Part shown: positions 17,044-27,693 of the stretch, piece by piece | Numbering within the stretch: position 1 is the first letter of the stretch | How the letters are laid out: every line of letters begins with the position of its first letter | Origin: Helicobacter aurati | Lineage (GTDB): Bacteria > Campylobacterota > Campylobacteria > Campylobacterales > Helicobacteraceae | DNA: 64,000 nucleotides | Direction of reading: 5' to 3' | Assembly (NCBI RefSeq): GCF_003364265.1 | Contig: NZ_NXLW01000010.1 | Span: forward strand, 1-64,000 | Made by a program: the position numbers and the translations under genes | Notes under the pieces: generated by a model | What the model was told of the DNA's origin: nothing | The model's input: the letters and a program-made list of their open reading frames with translations, nothing else | The model's database searches: none

Positions 17044-18036
17044 TTAAAAAAGTACATGTACATTAACATGCCATAGAGATGACATTCTGATACTATGACT
17101 TTGAATTAATAATTGTTGTGCAAAAATATTATTTTCTTGTCCATTTTGAGTGGAATTTTGTAAATACCATTTTGCCGATTCTCTTTCCGTTGTATCCCAT
17201 TTTGCGCCAATATCAAGACGTAAATGTTCGCCTATATAAAAGTTAAAACCGCAGTGAAAGAACCATCCACCACCAGAAGCATAAAACGTATCATTTTCTT
17301 TAATAAGAGCAGTGCCTGTGTTGTTGTATGTGCGATTATCATAAGTGCCTATACTATAAGAGATAAATTCATATCCTCCACCTATATATACCCCAGGTCG
17401 CAGGGCAATGATTTTATATCCTGCTGTTTTTTCTATAATAAAATGAATCGGAATATTTATTCCTACATCCGCGCCTACCCCATAGCTTAACATAAGAGCA
17501 TTTGAGGCAATGGTATTACTAAAGCCGGGATTATCATTAAATGTTATTGTAGTGTTGGGTTGTGAGGTAGGGAAACGATCGCGATAACAGATATTAGTAA
17601 GACTAGGCAATTCCCCAGCTGCCGTATTGCATGCTCTTAGATTACCTTGCCTCACATTGTGGAGATTGCCGAAACCTACGTTATTAGAGTAACCAGCATG
17701 CAAGAATCCGCGAATCGTAAAAACACCTAAATTATCAAGTGTTGATTCTGCTCCTGCATAAATATTTGTAATATTTTTTATCGTACCTTCATAATTACCT
17801 AATTGCTCTTGATTATAGTAATATCCTCCACTAGCATTGACGCTTGAGGTATTTTTTGTCATTTGATTCGTGGCATTTGTTAGAATCTTTGGTTGATTAA
17901 AAGATTGTCCAAGACCTACGAAAAATTGTATTTTTGTTGCTTGAGAGAGAGAAGTAGAGAAGAGAAAACAAGATACGAGAATCTTTAAAGGGTAGGCTTC
18001 ATGTCCTGAAATATTGTAATATTTTTTATTGTTCAT
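17044..18036 (-). CDS. Helicobacter-type outer-membrane protein
   Basis: A predicted outer-membrane barrel of 330 residues. An export segment runs from about residue 17 (LKILVSCFLFSTSLSQA). The body has repeated amphipathic strands with Gly and Tyr (GGYEFISYSIGTY, GGWFFHCGFNFYIGEHLRLDIGAKWDT), and the protein ends HVNVHVLF with a terminal aromatic, the usual barrel-assembly signal. Two cysteines about 15 residues apart (ACNTAAGELPSLTNIC) may form a surface disulfide, as in many Helicobacter outer-membrane proteins. GGAAG lies upstream of ATG 18036. The specific subfamily and function are not assigned. Confidence 0.7.
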   Translation of the reverse strand: MNNKKYYNISGHEAYPLKILVSCFLFSTSLSQATKIQFFVGLGQSFNQPKILTNATNQMTKNTSSVNASGGYYYNQEQLGNYEGTIKNITNIYAGAESTLDNLGVFTIRGFLHAGYSNNVGFGNLHNVRQGNLRACNTAAGELPSLTNICYRDRFPTSQPNTTITFNDNPGFSNTIASNALMLSYGVGADVGINIPIHFIIEKTAGYKIIALRPGVYIGGGYEFISYSIGTYDNRTYNNTGTALIKENDTFYASGGGWFFHCGFNFYIGEHLRLDIGAKWDTTERESAKWYLQNSTQNGQENNIFAQQLLIQSHSIRMSSLWHVNVHVLF

Positions 18037-18056
18037 TGTTTCTTCCTGATATTCAT

Positions 18057-19184
18057 TTATGCAAAAAAATATTCTATTGATTCTCGAATTTTGTAGTAAT
18101 CTTTTTCACTATTGACAAAATCTTTATATTTATTTGAATCTTTATGTCCTTTTGCGTAGGTATGAAGATTCTTACGAAACATAATAACCCCTTTTTCGCC
18201 GTAAAATTCAAACATAGAATCCAGATGGTTAAGAACTAACGTTCTCTTAAGAATTTGTGGCAATTGTTGTGTTCTGGAGCGAATTTGCCAAAAAATCCAA
18301 GGTGATTTTAATGCCGCTCTTCCTATCATTGCCCCGTCGGCGTTAGTAATTCGCATAACATGTTCGTAGGCTTCTAGGCTATCAATTTCTCCGTTAGCAA
18401 TCAAAGGTATGCGCAAGATTTCTTTCATGCGCGCTAAAGATTCATAATCAATACGTTCTTTTTTGTAGGAATCAACTTTTGTTCTTGCATGTACGACACA
18501 ATAATCTACACCACTTTCGTTGATTGCATGGGCTAGTTCCACAGGAATCTTTTTATCAAAGCCTAATCGAACTTTCACGGTATGGATGTGTTTTTGACTA
18601 TATTTTTGTATGGATTGTAGCAAGGAGACAAATTTTGGTAAGTCTTTGAGTAGGGCACTACCATTGCCATGATTTGCAACTTTTGGTGCTGGACATCCGC
18701 AATTGAAATCAATAATATCTACCCAATCAAGCATGTTAATGTGCTCTACGGCTTTTTGCAGAATGGATTCCTGGCTACCCGCTATCTGTAATGCAAAGGG
18801 TAATTCATTTGAGTTTTTGAGGGACATCTTCAATGTCTTTGTATTGTTGTATACTAGAGCATGCGCACTTATCATTTCACTTACTGTAATGTCTACCCCA
18901 ATATCTTTGACTATTTTGCGAAAAGGCACATCGCTATATCCAGCTAGAGGAGCGAGTATGAGAAGAGGTATAGGAAGCTTTTTTGCTTGTTGATTATTAG
19001 GTTTGAATGCAGGAGAATATTGCTTAGCGCAATGTGTGTTTGGTGCGTTGTATATGTTTGTTGCTTTGTTGTTACTAGCATGATTGTGGTTTTCTGTGGC
19101 ATTGGTATGTTGAAATGATTGCAAAGATTGTTTAAGTGTGCTGACATTATGGTAGTAGTTTTGATAACGCAATAATGTTTCCAC
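18057..19184 (-). CDS. dusB: tRNA-dihydrouridine synthase B-like, with an N-terminal extension
   Basis: This flavoenzyme reduces specific uridines to dihydrouridine in tRNA D-loops. The TIM barrel begins near residue 74 with LAPLAGYSDVPFRKIVKDIG. The catalytic cysteine lies in FNCGCPAPKVANHGNGSALL. The FMN-phosphate regions VDYCVVHARTK, IPLIANGEIDS and ADGAMIGRAAL are all present. The start is GTG 19184 with AGGA six bases before it; no other in-frame start precedes the barrel. The first 70 residues are rich in Asn, His and Gln and are not part of the family fold. It is 20 bases from the outer-membrane protein gene downstream. Confidence 0.9.
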   Translation of the reverse strand: METLLRYQNYYHNVSTLKQSLQSFQHTNATENHNHASNNKATNIYNAPNTHCAKQYSPAFKPNNQQAKKLPIPLLILAPLAGYSDVPFRKIVKDIGVDITVSEMISAHALVYNNTKTLKMSLKNSNELPFALQIAGSQESILQKAVEHINMLDWVDIIDFNCGCPAPKVANHGNGSALLKDLPKFVSLLQSIQKYSQKHIHTVKVRLGFDKKIPVELAHAINESGVDYCVVHARTKVDSYKKERIDYESLARMKEILRIPLIANGEIDSLEAYEHVMRITNADGAMIGRAALKSPWIFWQIRSRTQQLPQILKRTLVLNHLDSMFEFYGEKGVIMFRKNLHTYAKGHKDSNKYKDFVNSEKDYYKIRESIEYFFA

Positions 19185-19262
19185 TTTTGTCCTCTTAATT
19201 TAGGTTTTAATGGTAAAGATTTTGGTTTTTAACTTAAGTTTAAAAAGTCCTGTAAGTTTGGG

Positions 19263-19275
19263 CTGCAATTTGCAG
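19263..19275. repeat. Short palindrome between cysK and dusB
   Basis: CTGCAA-T-TTGCAG is a 6+6 inverted repeat around one base, in the 173-base gap downstream of cysK and upstream of dusB. It could be a weak terminator stem or an operator; nothing else supports either. Confidence 0.25.
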
Positions 19276-19357
19276 GGCTTAATAACTCTCATTTTGACGA
19301 TAGGGGGAATTTTGAAATTTAGATTCTACAAATTTAGCTTATTTAAATTTCATAAGA

Positions 19358-20278
19358 TTATTGAACTTCAAATAATTCAGTCGACAAATATCTTTCACCC
19401 GTGTCATTTAACATAGTAAGAATATTACTATTAGGATGCTTTTTAGCTAGAATCTTCGCTGCATGTACATTAGCTCCGCTTGATATACCTACTAAAACAC
19501 CTTCTTTTGAAGCAATAGTTCGCGCCATTGAAAATGCTTCATCATTTTCAATCTTGATAACATCGCTATAAGCATTTGTGTCTAAAATGGGGGGTACAAA
19601 CCCTGCACCAATTCCTTGAATTTTGTGCGGGCTAGGTGCACCACCGCTTAAAACAGGCGAGCTTGCTGGTTCAACTGCTACTATTTGTATATTGGGATAA
19701 TGTTGCTTCAATACGGAGGATATGCCCGTTAAACTACCTCCTGTTCCTACACCGGCAACAAAAATATCAATTTTTTCTTTGTCAAATGCAGCAATAATTT
19801 CTTGCGCTGTTGTTTCTTTGTGGATTTTTACATTTGCTTCGTTTTCAAATTGTTTAAGAATGATTGAGTTTCTGTTAGTTTCATTCAATTCTTTTGCTCT
19901 TTCTAACGCACCTTTCATTCCTTTTTCTGGCGGAGTAAGTTCTAGTTTTGCTCCCAATGCTGCCATAATTTTTCGCCTTTCTATGCTCATTGAGCTTGGC
20001 ATTACGACGGCTAGTTTTAACCCGAGTGAAGCGCATACTCCTGCCAAGCCTACCCCTGTGTTGCCGCTAGTTGCCTCTATAATCAGAGTATCTTGGTTGA
20101 TTTTGCCATTTTTTAACCCCTCTGTAATCATTGACATTGCGATTCTATCCTTTATGGATCCATTTGGATTCATAAACTCGCATTTGCCAAAAATATTCGC
20201 TCCAAATTTCTGAGATAATTTATTGAACTTTATAATTGGTGTCTTACCAATAAGTTCTGTTACATTTTGTGCTATCAT
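19358..20278 (-). CDS. cysK: Cysteine synthase (O-acetylserine sulfhydrylase family)
   Basis: This is a PLP-dependent beta-replacement enzyme that makes cysteine from O-acetylserine and sulfide. The PLP lysine is in MNPNGSIKDRIAMSM (about residues 37-51), the substrate loop is EATSGNTGVGLAGV, the phosphate-binding loop is VAGVGTGGSLTGIS, and GISSGAN comes near the end. The length (306 residues) is normal. The H. pylori homologue works as an O-acetylserine-dependent cystathionine beta-synthase in reverse transsulfuration, so that activity is an alternative here; no cystathionine gamma-lyase partner is adjacent. AAGGAG lies eight bases before ATG 20278. It is divergent from acnB. Confidence 0.9.
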   Translation of the reverse strand: MIAQNVTELIGKTPIIKFNKLSQKFGANIFGKCEFMNPNGSIKDRIAMSMITEGLKNGKINQDTLIIEATSGNTGVGLAGVCASLGLKLAVVMPSSMSIERRKIMAALGAKLELTPPEKGMKGALERAKELNETNRNSIILKQFENEANVKIHKETTAQEIIAAFDKEKIDIFVAGVGTGGSLTGISSVLKQHYPNIQIVAVEPASSPVLSGGAPSPHKIQGIGAGFVPPILDTNAYSDVIKIENDEAFSMARTIASKEGVLVGISSGANVHAAKILAKKHPNSNILTMLNDTGERYLSTELFEVQ

Positions 20279-20399
20279 GAAAAAACTCCTTTTTGAAAAT
20301 TTGTCTGTAAGTTTAATGTTTATGCGTTTAGGCTAGAATAATTTTAACTATTAAAGGTTAATCAGGATTGGTTTTTAATTATTTTAAAGGAGATTAAGT

Positions 20400-22973
20400 A
20401 TGAGATTAGATACTTTTATGGAAAGATACAATAATCTTGCAGAAGAAAGATTACAACAAAATATTCCACCACTTGCTTTAGATATAAAGCAAACAAGGGA
20501 AATTATTGAAATATTATCAAATAATAACAGTGATGATAAGATATTTTATAAAGAATTATTGATACACCGTGTAAATCCTGGAGTTGATGATTCTGCGAAA
20601 CTTAAAGCAGAGTTTTTGGGAAAAATTATTTCTGGTGAACTTAAAAGTGCCGTTTTTAATCCTGTCGAAGCAGTTGATATTTTAGGTACGATGTTGGGTG
20701 GTTATAATGTTCCACATTTATTGCAAGCATTGCAGCAGAACAATCAAGAAATTGCCAAATCTGCAGCTAAAGCACTTAAGCATACGCTTTTGGTATACGA
20801 TGCGTTTGAAACAATTGCAGAGCTTAGCAAGTCCAATGTTTATGCAAAGGAAGTGATAGAATCTTGGGCGAATGCTGAATGGTTTTTACATAAAGAAAAA
20901 CTACCTGAAGAAATTAAGCTTGCTGTTTTGAAGATTGATGGGGAAACAAACACTGACGATTTGAGTCCCGCAAGCGATGCGTTTACGCGAAGTGATATTC
21001 CTTTGCATGCAAAAGCTATGCTAAAAAGTCGCATTGAAAATTATGAATCCCGTATTGATAATATCAAAAGAGTTGCTGCACAACATAATGCAAATGTCGT
21101 ATATGTAGGCGATGTAGTAGGTACTGGTAGTAGCCGAAAATCCGCTTGTAACTCGATTGTGTGGCATTTTGGTAAAGAGATTCCCTTTGTACCAAACAAA
21201 AAGAGTGGTGGTTTTGTGATTGGTGGAATCATTGCGCCGATTTTCTTTGCTACTTGTGAAGATAGCGGTTGTTTGCCAATTGTAGCAAAAGTTGATAATC
21301 TCAAAGAAGGTGATATTATTGTCTTGAAGCCTTACAGTGGTGAGATTGTAAAAGATTCTCAAGTTGTTAGCACCTTTACTCTTATGCCAAATACAATTTT
21401 TGATGAAATCCGAGCGGGTGGCAGGATACCGCTTATTATTGGTAGAGGTCTTACAAATAAGGCAAGAAAATTTTTAGGTTTAGGAGAGTCTGAAGTATTT
21501 ACGAAACCAGAGCAACCAGCTTCAAGCACGAAAGGATTCACACTTGCACAAAAAATGGTGGGTGTTGCATGCGGTAAAGAAGGTGTTAGAGCAGGGGAAT
21601 ATTGCGAACCGCAAGCTACAACAGTTGGCAGTCAAGATACTACAGGCGCAATGACAAGAGATGAAGTGAAAGAATTGGCAAGTTTAAGTTACAGTGCTGA
21701 TTTTGTCATGCAAAGCTTTTGTCATACTGCTGCGTACCCTAAACCAGCAGATGTTAGTTTGCAAGCAACTTTACCGGATTTTATGACAAATCGTGGCGGT
21801 GTCGCATTACGACCAAGAGATGGCGTTATACATTCTTGGCTTAATAGATTCTGTCTCCCAGATACGGTTGGCACAGGCGGGGATTCTCATACAAGATTCC
21901 CTATTGGTATCAGTTTTCCTGCAGGTAGTGGACTCGTAGCTTTTGCAGCTGTAACAGGGAGCATGCCTCTTAATATGCCAGAATCTGTTTTAGTGCGATT
22001 TAAAGGAACAATGAATCCGGGCATTACTTTGCGTGATTTAGTTAATGCAATTCCTTATTATGCAATTAAACAAGGGCTTTTGACTGTGCCCAAGCAAAAT
22101 AAAAAAAATATTTTTAGTGGGAAAGTATTAGAGATTGAAGGGTTGGAAGATATTAAGGTAGAACAAGCCTTTGAGCTTTCTGATGCAAGTGCCGAAAGAA
22201 GCGCAGCTGCTTGCACAATTGCTCTCAATAAAGAACCAATCATTGAATACTTAGAATCTAATATTGCACTTATTGAGGCGATGGTGAAAGATGGATATGG
22301 TAATGCGGAAACTCTAAAACGTAGAGCCGAAAAAATGAGAAAATGGATAAATAATCCTGTACTCTTAAAAGCCGACAAAGATGCAGAATATGCGGCAGTT
22401 ATTGAAATTGATTTGGCTGATATTAAAGAGCCTATTCTTGCCTGTCCTAACGATCCAGATGATGTAGCGACTCTAAGTGAGATACTTGCGGATTCTAAAC
22501 GACCGAAAAATATCGATGAAGTTTTCATTGGAAGTTGTATGACAAATATCGGGCATTTTAGGGCATTTGGCGAAATCATGAAAAACGAAGGACAGAGCAT
22601 TACACGTACTTGGCTTGTACCGCCCACTAAAATGGATTCTAAACAATTAAGCGATGAAGGATACTTCAGTCTTTTTGGTGCAACTGGTGCGAGAATTGAA
22701 GTGCCAGGTTGCAGTCTTTGCATGGGAAATCAGGCGAGGGTGCGAGATAATGCTGTGGTATTTTCTACTTCTACGCGTAATTTTGATAATCGTATGGGAA
22801 AAGGTGCGCAAGTGTATCTAGGCAGCGCAGAGCTTGCTGCGGTATGCGCGAAGCTTGGTAGGCTACCAAGTCCAGAGGAATATCTCCAAATTGTTCCGCA
22901 GAAATTAGGTGGAAATACAGGTAAAGTTTATCGATATTTGGAGTTTAATAAGATTGAGGATTTTACACTATAA
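20400..22973 (+). CDS. acnB: Bifunctional aconitate hydratase 2 / 2-methylisocitrate dehydratase
   Basis: AcnB interconverts citrate and isocitrate in the TCA cycle. It is 857 residues long and has the AcnB domain order: N-terminal HEAT-like helices (1-160), the swivel domain with [16 protein letters not shown] and [13 protein letters not shown], then the catalytic core with [20 protein letters not shown]. Cluster cysteines are visible in [14 protein letters not shown] and [13 protein letters not shown], corresponding to the three ligands of the [4Fe-4S] centre. AAAGGAG lies before ATG 20400. Open frames on the opposite strand inside it are shadows of its codon pattern. Confidence 0.97.
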   Translation: MRLDTFMERYNNLAEERLQQNIPPLALDIKQTREIIEILSNNNSDDKIFYKELLIHRVNPGVDDSAKLKAEFLGKIISGELKSAVFNPVEAVDILGTMLGGYNVPHLLQALQQNNQEIAKSAAKALKHTLLVYDAFETIAELSKSNVYAKEVIESWANAEWFLHKEKLPEEIKLAVLKIDGETNTDDLSPASDAFTRSDIPLHAKAMLKSRIENYESRIDNIKRVAAQHNANVVYVGDVVGTGSSRKSACNSIVWHFGKEIPFVPNKKSGGFVIGGIIAPIFFATCEDSGCLPIVAKVDNLKEGDIIVLKPYSGEIVKDSQVVSTFTLMPNTIFDEIRAGGRIPLIIGRGLTNKARKFLGLGESEVFTKPEQPASSTKGFTLAQKMVGVACGKEGVRAGEYCEPQATTVGSQDTTGAMTRDEVKELASLSYSADFVMQSFCHTAAYPKPADVSLQATLPDFMTNRGGVALRPRDGVIHSWLNRFCLPDTVGTGGDSHTRFPIGISFPAGSGLVAFAAVTGSMPLNMPESVLVRFKGTMNPGITLRDLVNAIPYYAIKQGLLTVPKQNKKNIFSGKVLEIEGLEDIKVEQAFELSDASAERSAAACTIALNKEPIIEYLESNIALIEAMVKDGYGNAETLKRRAEKMRKWINNPVLLKADKDAEYAAVIEIDLADIKEPILACPNDPDDVATLSEILADSKRPKNIDEVFIGSCMTNIGHFRAFGEIMKNEGQSITRTWLVPPTKMDSKQLSDEGYFSLFGATGARIEVPGCSLCMGNQARVRDNAVVFSTSTRNFDNRMGKGAQVYLGSAELAAVCAKLGRLPSPEEYLQIVPQKLGGNTGKVYRYLEFNKIEDFTL

Positions 22974-23209
22974 TTTATTGCGTTTCGCCCAACCGATGTT
23001 TATGATGATATTATTAAAAGTGAGCTATTAAATATAGTATTTCATTTTATTTATGCAAGTGTTCTTATTGATTTTGCTAACAAATATTGTATTATTTGGA
23101 ATAGATTCTGAAAAAATCAGAGATTTAATATCAAATAATCAATAAAGTTTGTTGTCTGTTTATATTCATTGTGAAATTCATAGATTCTGAAGAGTGCAGA
23201 ATATTGTGT

Positions 23210-23215
23210 TATAAT
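23210..23215 (+). promoter_or_regulatory. Candidate -10 box for the hemN operon
   Basis: TATAAT lies about 28 bases before hemN, preceded by TGTGT, the extended -10 context common in Helicobacter promoters. Confidence 0.45.
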
Positions 23216-23243
23216 TCATCAAAATAGAGAACAAGGGAATTGT

Positions 23244-24686
23244 ATGCCAACACAAACTATATATAAGGCGCAAGCTACAAATAGAGAAGATTCCTATTAT
23301 AAACAAGATGTTCTTGATATCGATTTTGATGTGTTAGCAAAGCATTCTAAGCCGGGTCCTCGTTATACAAGTTATCCTACTGCCAATGAATTTTCTAAAG
23401 ATTTTACTTCTATAGATTTGCAGCGATGCCTTAAAGATTCTGATGTGTATCATCGAGATAAGGCACTTTCTTTATATGTACATTTACCTTTTTGCAAAAG
23501 TGCTTGTTATTTTTGCGGTTGTAATGTTATTTATACAAGTAAAGAAGAGAAAAAAGATCGTTATATACGTTATCTTCAAAAAGAGCTTTCCCTATTGAAA
23601 GATTCACTTGATACTACGCGTTCGGTTGTTCAGCTGCATTTTGGTGGTGGTACACCAACATTTTTTTCTGCCGTTCAATTACAACAGATATTTATTATGA
23701 TAAAGGAAGTTTTCCCCAATTTTAGTGTTGATTGTGAAGTGAGTTGTGAGGTTGATCCAAGATATTTCCATGATGAGCAAATGGCTGTTTTGCGAGAAAA
23801 TGGTTGCAATCGTATTAGTTTTGGCGTACAGGATTTTAATTTGGAAGTGCAAAAAGCGATTAATAGAATCCAACCCATAAAACTTGTTGAGAATACTGTG
23901 GCAATAGCTAGGAAGTATGGTATTAGTTCGATTAATTTTGATTTGATTTATGGTCTTCCCTTTCAAAATGTACAAAGTTTTTTAGCGACTTTGCGAGATG
24001 TTGTGTCTTTGCAGCCAGATAGATTGGCAATTTTTAATTACGCACATGTGCCTTGGGTTAAAAAAACTATGCGAAAGATTGATGAGACTACATTGCCCCA
24101 TCCATCGCATAAGCTTCTTATGCTCAAAAATATTATTTCTTTTTTACAACATCATGGGTATTGCATGATTGGCATGGATCATTTTGCAAAAGCTAACGAT
24201 TTATTATATCTTGCACAGCAAAAAGGAGAGTTGCGACGTAATTTTCAGGGATATACTACAAAAGGTTTTTCTCAAACAATTGGCATTGGTGTAACTGCAA
24301 TCGGTGAGGGAGTGAATTACTATACGCAGAATTATAAAAATATGCAAGAATATGAAAAAGCATTAGATTCCGATAAGCTACCTGTAGCTTGTGGAATTAT
24401 CTTGCAGGCTGAAGATATTGTACGTAAAGAAGTCATTATGAATCTTATGAATACTGCACAATTGGATTTTACTGCTTTGAATAAGACGTTTGGAATTGAC
24501 TTTCAACTGTATTTTGAGAAAGAATTGCAACAGCTGCAATCATTTCAGGATTTAGGATTTTTAGTAATAGATTCTAAGGGATTAAAAGTCAATGCGACAG
24601 GCAATATGCTTATTCGTAATATTGCCATGGTATTTGATACATATTTAGCAAAGAATATTGCAAGGCAATTTAGTAAAACTATTTAG
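23244..24686 (+). CDS. hemN: Oxygen-independent coproporphyrinogen III oxidase
   Basis: This radical-SAM enzyme decarboxylates coproporphyrinogen III to protoporphyrinogen IX in heme synthesis. The true HemN signature PGPRYTSYPTANEF lies near residue 37, which separates it from HemW, the heme chaperone. The cluster motif is CKSACYFCGCN, a CxxxCxxC plus the extra cysteine of HemN. LHFGGGTPTF and RISFGVQDFN are standard family segments. The length (480 residues) is somewhat longer than usual, with an N-terminal polar lead of about 30 residues. AAGGG precedes ATG 23244. The glpC-like gene follows after 14 bases, and the same pair is seen in H. pylori. Confidence 0.95.
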   Translation: MPTQTIYKAQATNREDSYYKQDVLDIDFDVLAKHSKPGPRYTSYPTANEFSKDFTSIDLQRCLKDSDVYHRDKALSLYVHLPFCKSACYFCGCNVIYTSKEEKKDRYIRYLQKELSLLKDSLDTTRSVVQLHFGGGTPTFFSAVQLQQIFIMIKEVFPNFSVDCEVSCEVDPRYFHDEQMAVLRENGCNRISFGVQDFNLEVQKAINRIQPIKLVENTVAIARKYGISSINFDLIYGLPFQNVQSFLATLRDVVSLQPDRLAIFNYAHVPWVKKTMRKIDETTLPHPSHKLLMLKNIISFLQHHGYCMIGMDHFAKANDLLYLAQQKGELRRNFQGYTTKGFSQTIGIGVTAIGEGVNYYTQNYKNMQEYEKALDSDKLPVACGIILQAEDIVRKEVIMNLMNTAQLDFTALNKTFGIDFQLYFEKELQQLQSFQDLGFLVIDSKGLKVNATGNMLIRNIAMVFDTYLAKNIARQFSKTI

Positions 24687-24700
24687 ATTGCGAGAGAAGT

Positions 24701-26038
24701 ATGAGTAATGTAGTTCGTCCCTTAAGTATTATGCAAAAAAGTGCGTTGAGTTGCGTAAAGTGCGCGAAGTGCGTTCCTACTTGCACAATATATTCTGTTA
24801 ATCGTGATGAAGTTACTGCGCCACGTGGTTACTTGGATATAGTTAGTGCTTATGCGGAAGGCAAACTTCGTATCGATGAAAATTTCAAGGATTCTATAGA
24901 ATCTTGTTTTTTATGTACCACTTGCGTAACACAATGCCCAATGAGTTTGCCAATCGATGTTGTTATTGAGAGAGCGCGCGTAGATATTGCAAGGCAATAT
25001 GGTATCCCATTGTATAAAAAAATAGCCTTTTTCCTTTTGGGTAATCGCAAGATTCTTAATTTTATCTTTTCTCTAGGATTTTATTTTAGTCCTTGTCTTT
25101 TTAAAGCGCAAAATGGACATAATAAGCTACGTTTCAGTATTCCAAAGTTAAAAGAGATTCTTGGCAATCGAGTGATTATGCCTTTTCAGCCAAGAAGTTT
25201 TTTGCAACGATATAAAGGATGGTTAGAATCATTCCAATCAGATTCTGCTTCTGTCACACAACAGAGAATTGGGATTTATATTGGTTGTTTGAGTAATTAT
25301 AACTATGTCAATGTAGGAGTTAGTCTTGTAAAAATTCTGCAGAGATTAGATGTTCAGGTTTTTATTCCTAGCAAGCAAGAATGTTGCGGTGCACCAGCTT
25401 TTTTTAGCGGAGATATCCGCAATACAACGAGGTTGATTAAAAAGAATTTAGATTATTTTGCGACATTTCTTGATGAGTTAGACGCCATATTGATTCCAGA
25501 GGCGACTTGTGCATCTATGCTTAAACTTGATTGGTCGCATGCCCTTGAGATAGAATCTGAAGTGTTTGGTATTGATAATACAGAATATTTGAAGAAGTTG
25601 GAACTGCTCACTCAAAAAACTTTTATGGCTAGTGAGTGGCTCTATAAGCATACAAGGATTATGAAGTTGCTTCAGGATGCTCCTCTGTGGCAAGATACAG
25701 AGAATATAATTACCTATCATGACCCTTGTCATGCACGTAAAACATTAAAAGTTTTTCAAGAGCCAAGACAATTATTACGGAATTTTACTATGGTAGAAAT
25801 GCAAGGAAGCAATGTGTGCTGTGGGTTTGGTGGTGTAACAATACAGAGCGAGAAGTATCATTTGGCAAAGCATGTCGGAGACAATAAGGCGCATAATATC
25901 GCAAAAAGCGGGGCACATATTGTTAGTGCAGAATGTAGCGCGTGCCGTATGCAAATTAATGATTCTCTTGTACGTAATAACGTTAATGTAGATTTTAAGC
26001 ATCCACTTGAATTGATTGCACAAAATTTAGGATTATAA
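24701..26038 (+). CDS. Iron-sulfur oxidoreductase subunit of the GlpC/GlcF type
   Basis: An electron-transfer subunit of a membrane-linked dehydrogenase, with two [4Fe-4S] sites and two CCG domains. Visible motifs are CVKCAKCVPTC (residues 18-28), CFLCTTCVTQCP (about 66-77), ECCGAPAFFSGD and VCCGFGGVTIQSEKYH, the last two being the heterodisulfide-reductase-like CCG boxes. The length (445 residues) fits. The partner flavin subunit is not adjacent, so the substrate (glycolate, lactate or glycerol-3-phosphate) cannot be assigned. In H. pylori the orthologue beside hemN is called glpC. It starts 14 bases after hemN and is likely cotranscribed. Confidence 0.85.
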   Translation: MSNVVRPLSIMQKSALSCVKCAKCVPTCTIYSVNRDEVTAPRGYLDIVSAYAEGKLRIDENFKDSIESCFLCTTCVTQCPMSLPIDVVIERARVDIARQYGIPLYKKIAFFLLGNRKILNFIFSLGFYFSPCLFKAQNGHNKLRFSIPKLKEILGNRVIMPFQPRSFLQRYKGWLESFQSDSASVTQQRIGIYIGCLSNYNYVNVGVSLVKILQRLDVQVFIPSKQECCGAPAFFSGDIRNTTRLIKKNLDYFATFLDELDAILIPEATCASMLKLDWSHALEIESEVFGIDNTEYLKKLELLTQKTFMASEWLYKHTRIMKLLQDAPLWQDTENIITYHDPCHARKTLKVFQEPRQLLRNFTMVEMQGSNVCCGFGGVTIQSEKYHLAKHVGDNKAHNIAKSGAHIVSAECSACRMQINDSLVRNNVNVDFKHPLELIAQNLGL

Positions 26039-26190
26039 AATAGCCTATATTTAGTATTTGGGGGAGCGGATGTAGTATCGCATTTTCTAGGCAATGAATT
26101 TCTAAGTAATAATAATGTCTACCTCCCTTTTATTCCTCTCATTGTTCATTTATTTCATTGTCGACTAATTTGTGTTTATGTTGCTTGATT

Positions 26191-27693
26191 CTAAAAATTA
26201 TAAGCGAATGTAGCAAACAAATGACTCCTATCATCTGTGCGCGATTGTTTCAGTGCCTCACTACCTACTAGCGTAGCACCGGGATTGTATCCAGCTTTTG
26301 TTGTGTCTTTCAACCATTCAAGTTTGAGCCCTAAAGTGATATTGTTTTTAAAAGCATGGTTTAAAGTGAGTGCAATACTTTCCTCATCGCTTCTTGGGCT
26401 TCTTGTGATTCGAGCAAGTATATCCCAGCTGAATGCGCCGAGTTTAGTTTCATAGAATCCCCCTCCAGAGAGATAGCCAGTAATTGCATTTCTATTAATT
26501 AAGTCGCTAATAGAAGCACCGATGTCATAGACGCTAGCAGTCCAATAGTCGAGTCCTATGGGATTACCATATGTCCCGAAATGCGAATTAGCACTACCAA
26601 AATTCTGATAATAGCCAATGCGCACATTATAATTATAGATATTTGCTTGTAAAATGATGTTGAGATTCTGCGACCATTTGTCTATAATTTCATCATATCT
26701 TTTATTTTTTGGGTTAGCTGCCGTAGTGTGTGAATTTTGTATATGTAATACAAATCCTTGCACAGTAGCTTTTATGCCATAGCCATTACCAAATTGATTT
26801 TCATACACTATTTTCATCCCCGGTGCTTCATATAATCCAGGATAAAACCAAAAGAATGGGCGGACTAAGAGATTTTGCCCTACGGTAATATCTCCATTTT
26901 GTTTGAATCCACCATAATTGATGTCCACACCGACAGAATGGATACCATAATTAACATCTCTACCGTTAACCGTTGTAGTCTTCGGGAAATAGAAATCCAA
27001 AAACCATTCCGAATAGGCAAAGGCTCTTCCAAAAGAGCTAAACCACCAGACTTTTATATTGTTGTTGGGATTTTCTTCTTGATTGCCATAGCCAAAATGT
27101 GCGTCCACATTAAATCCTTGCACATACCCTGTGTGATAATCCATTTCTGATTCATAGCGTCCTGCCTTGAGGTTAAAGTATTTTGTTTGTAAATCAAGAT
27201 AAGCGTTATGTACAAGGAAGTATCGATTATTTGTATATGCTCCATTTACAGTTCCACCATTGCCAGCAGGACCAAAATATGCCCCCACATAATTATTATT
27301 TAATCCGCTGCCCGTACTTAGTCCACTAAAGCTATTTGCTGCAGAATCGCGAATATCATGTAAGGTAGAATCCCAAGTAAACCCAGCAGCAGATGCGCCT
27401 AAACCAAATTCGAATTTGGTAATAAAATCTGAATGGATGACGGCTAGTAAGTTGTATTTTGTATCAAATTGTCCAAAGATAGTAGAAAAGCTCTCTGTGG
27501 GATAGGCACCAGTTGCAACATTAATGCTTTGTGTATTGAATCCTGCTTTGGTAAAGCTTTCCAAAGAACCTTTAAAACTAAATATTTTTTTATTTTCCTC
27601 TTGTGTTGTGTATTGTTCGCAATAGGCGAATAAACTGCTAAGTAAAAGTGAGGCACTTGTGAAAGTTACAAATGCTTTGATGTTGCTTATCAT
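26191..27693 (-). CDS. Hof-type outer-membrane porin (HP_OMP_2 / OprD-like)
   Basis: A 500-residue outer-membrane protein. A signal peptide ends around FAYCEQYTTQ. FKGSLESFTKAGFNTQS just after it matches the opening strand of the Helicobacter Hof family. The barrel body contains LKAGRYESEMDYHTGYVQGFN, a conserved porin segment, and many Gly/Tyr/Trp-rich strands. It ends HLFATFAYNF, with the C-terminal phenylalanine needed for barrel assembly. The likely role is uptake of small solutes. It stands alone, with a hairpin in the 385-base upstream gap. Which Hof member it is cannot be settled by eye. Confidence 0.82.
   Translation of the reverse strand: MISNIKAFVTFTSASLLLSSLFAYCEQYTTQEENKKIFSFKGSLESFTKAGFNTQSINVATGAYPTESFSTIFGQFDTKYNLLAVIHSDFITKFEFGLGASAAGFTWDSTLHDIRDSAANSFSGLSTGSGLNNNYVGAYFGPAGNGGTVNGAYTNNRYFLVHNAYLDLQTKYFNLKAGRYESEMDYHTGYVQGFNVDAHFGYGNQEENPNNNIKVWWFSSFGRAFAYSEWFLDFYFPKTTTVNGRDVNYGIHSVGVDINYGGFKQNGDITVGQNLLVRPFFWFYPGLYEAPGMKIVYENQFGNGYGIKATVQGFVLHIQNSHTTAANPKNKRYDEIIDKWSQNLNIILQANIYNYNVRIGYYQNFGSANSHFGTYGNPIGLDYWTASVYDIGASISDLINRNAITGYLSGGGFYETKLGAFSWDILARITRSPRSDEESIALTLNHAFKNNITLGLKLEWLKDTTKAGYNPGATLVGSEALKQSRTDDRSHLFATFAYNF

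Noticed and set aside
19722-20213. 163-codon frame on the plus strand
   Set aside because: Antisense to cysK, with hydrophobic low-complexity translation and no start signal.
22058-22723. 221-codon frame on the minus strand
   Set aside because: It lies wholly inside acnB, whose motifs and ribosome site are clear; the opposite frame is a codon-bias shadow.
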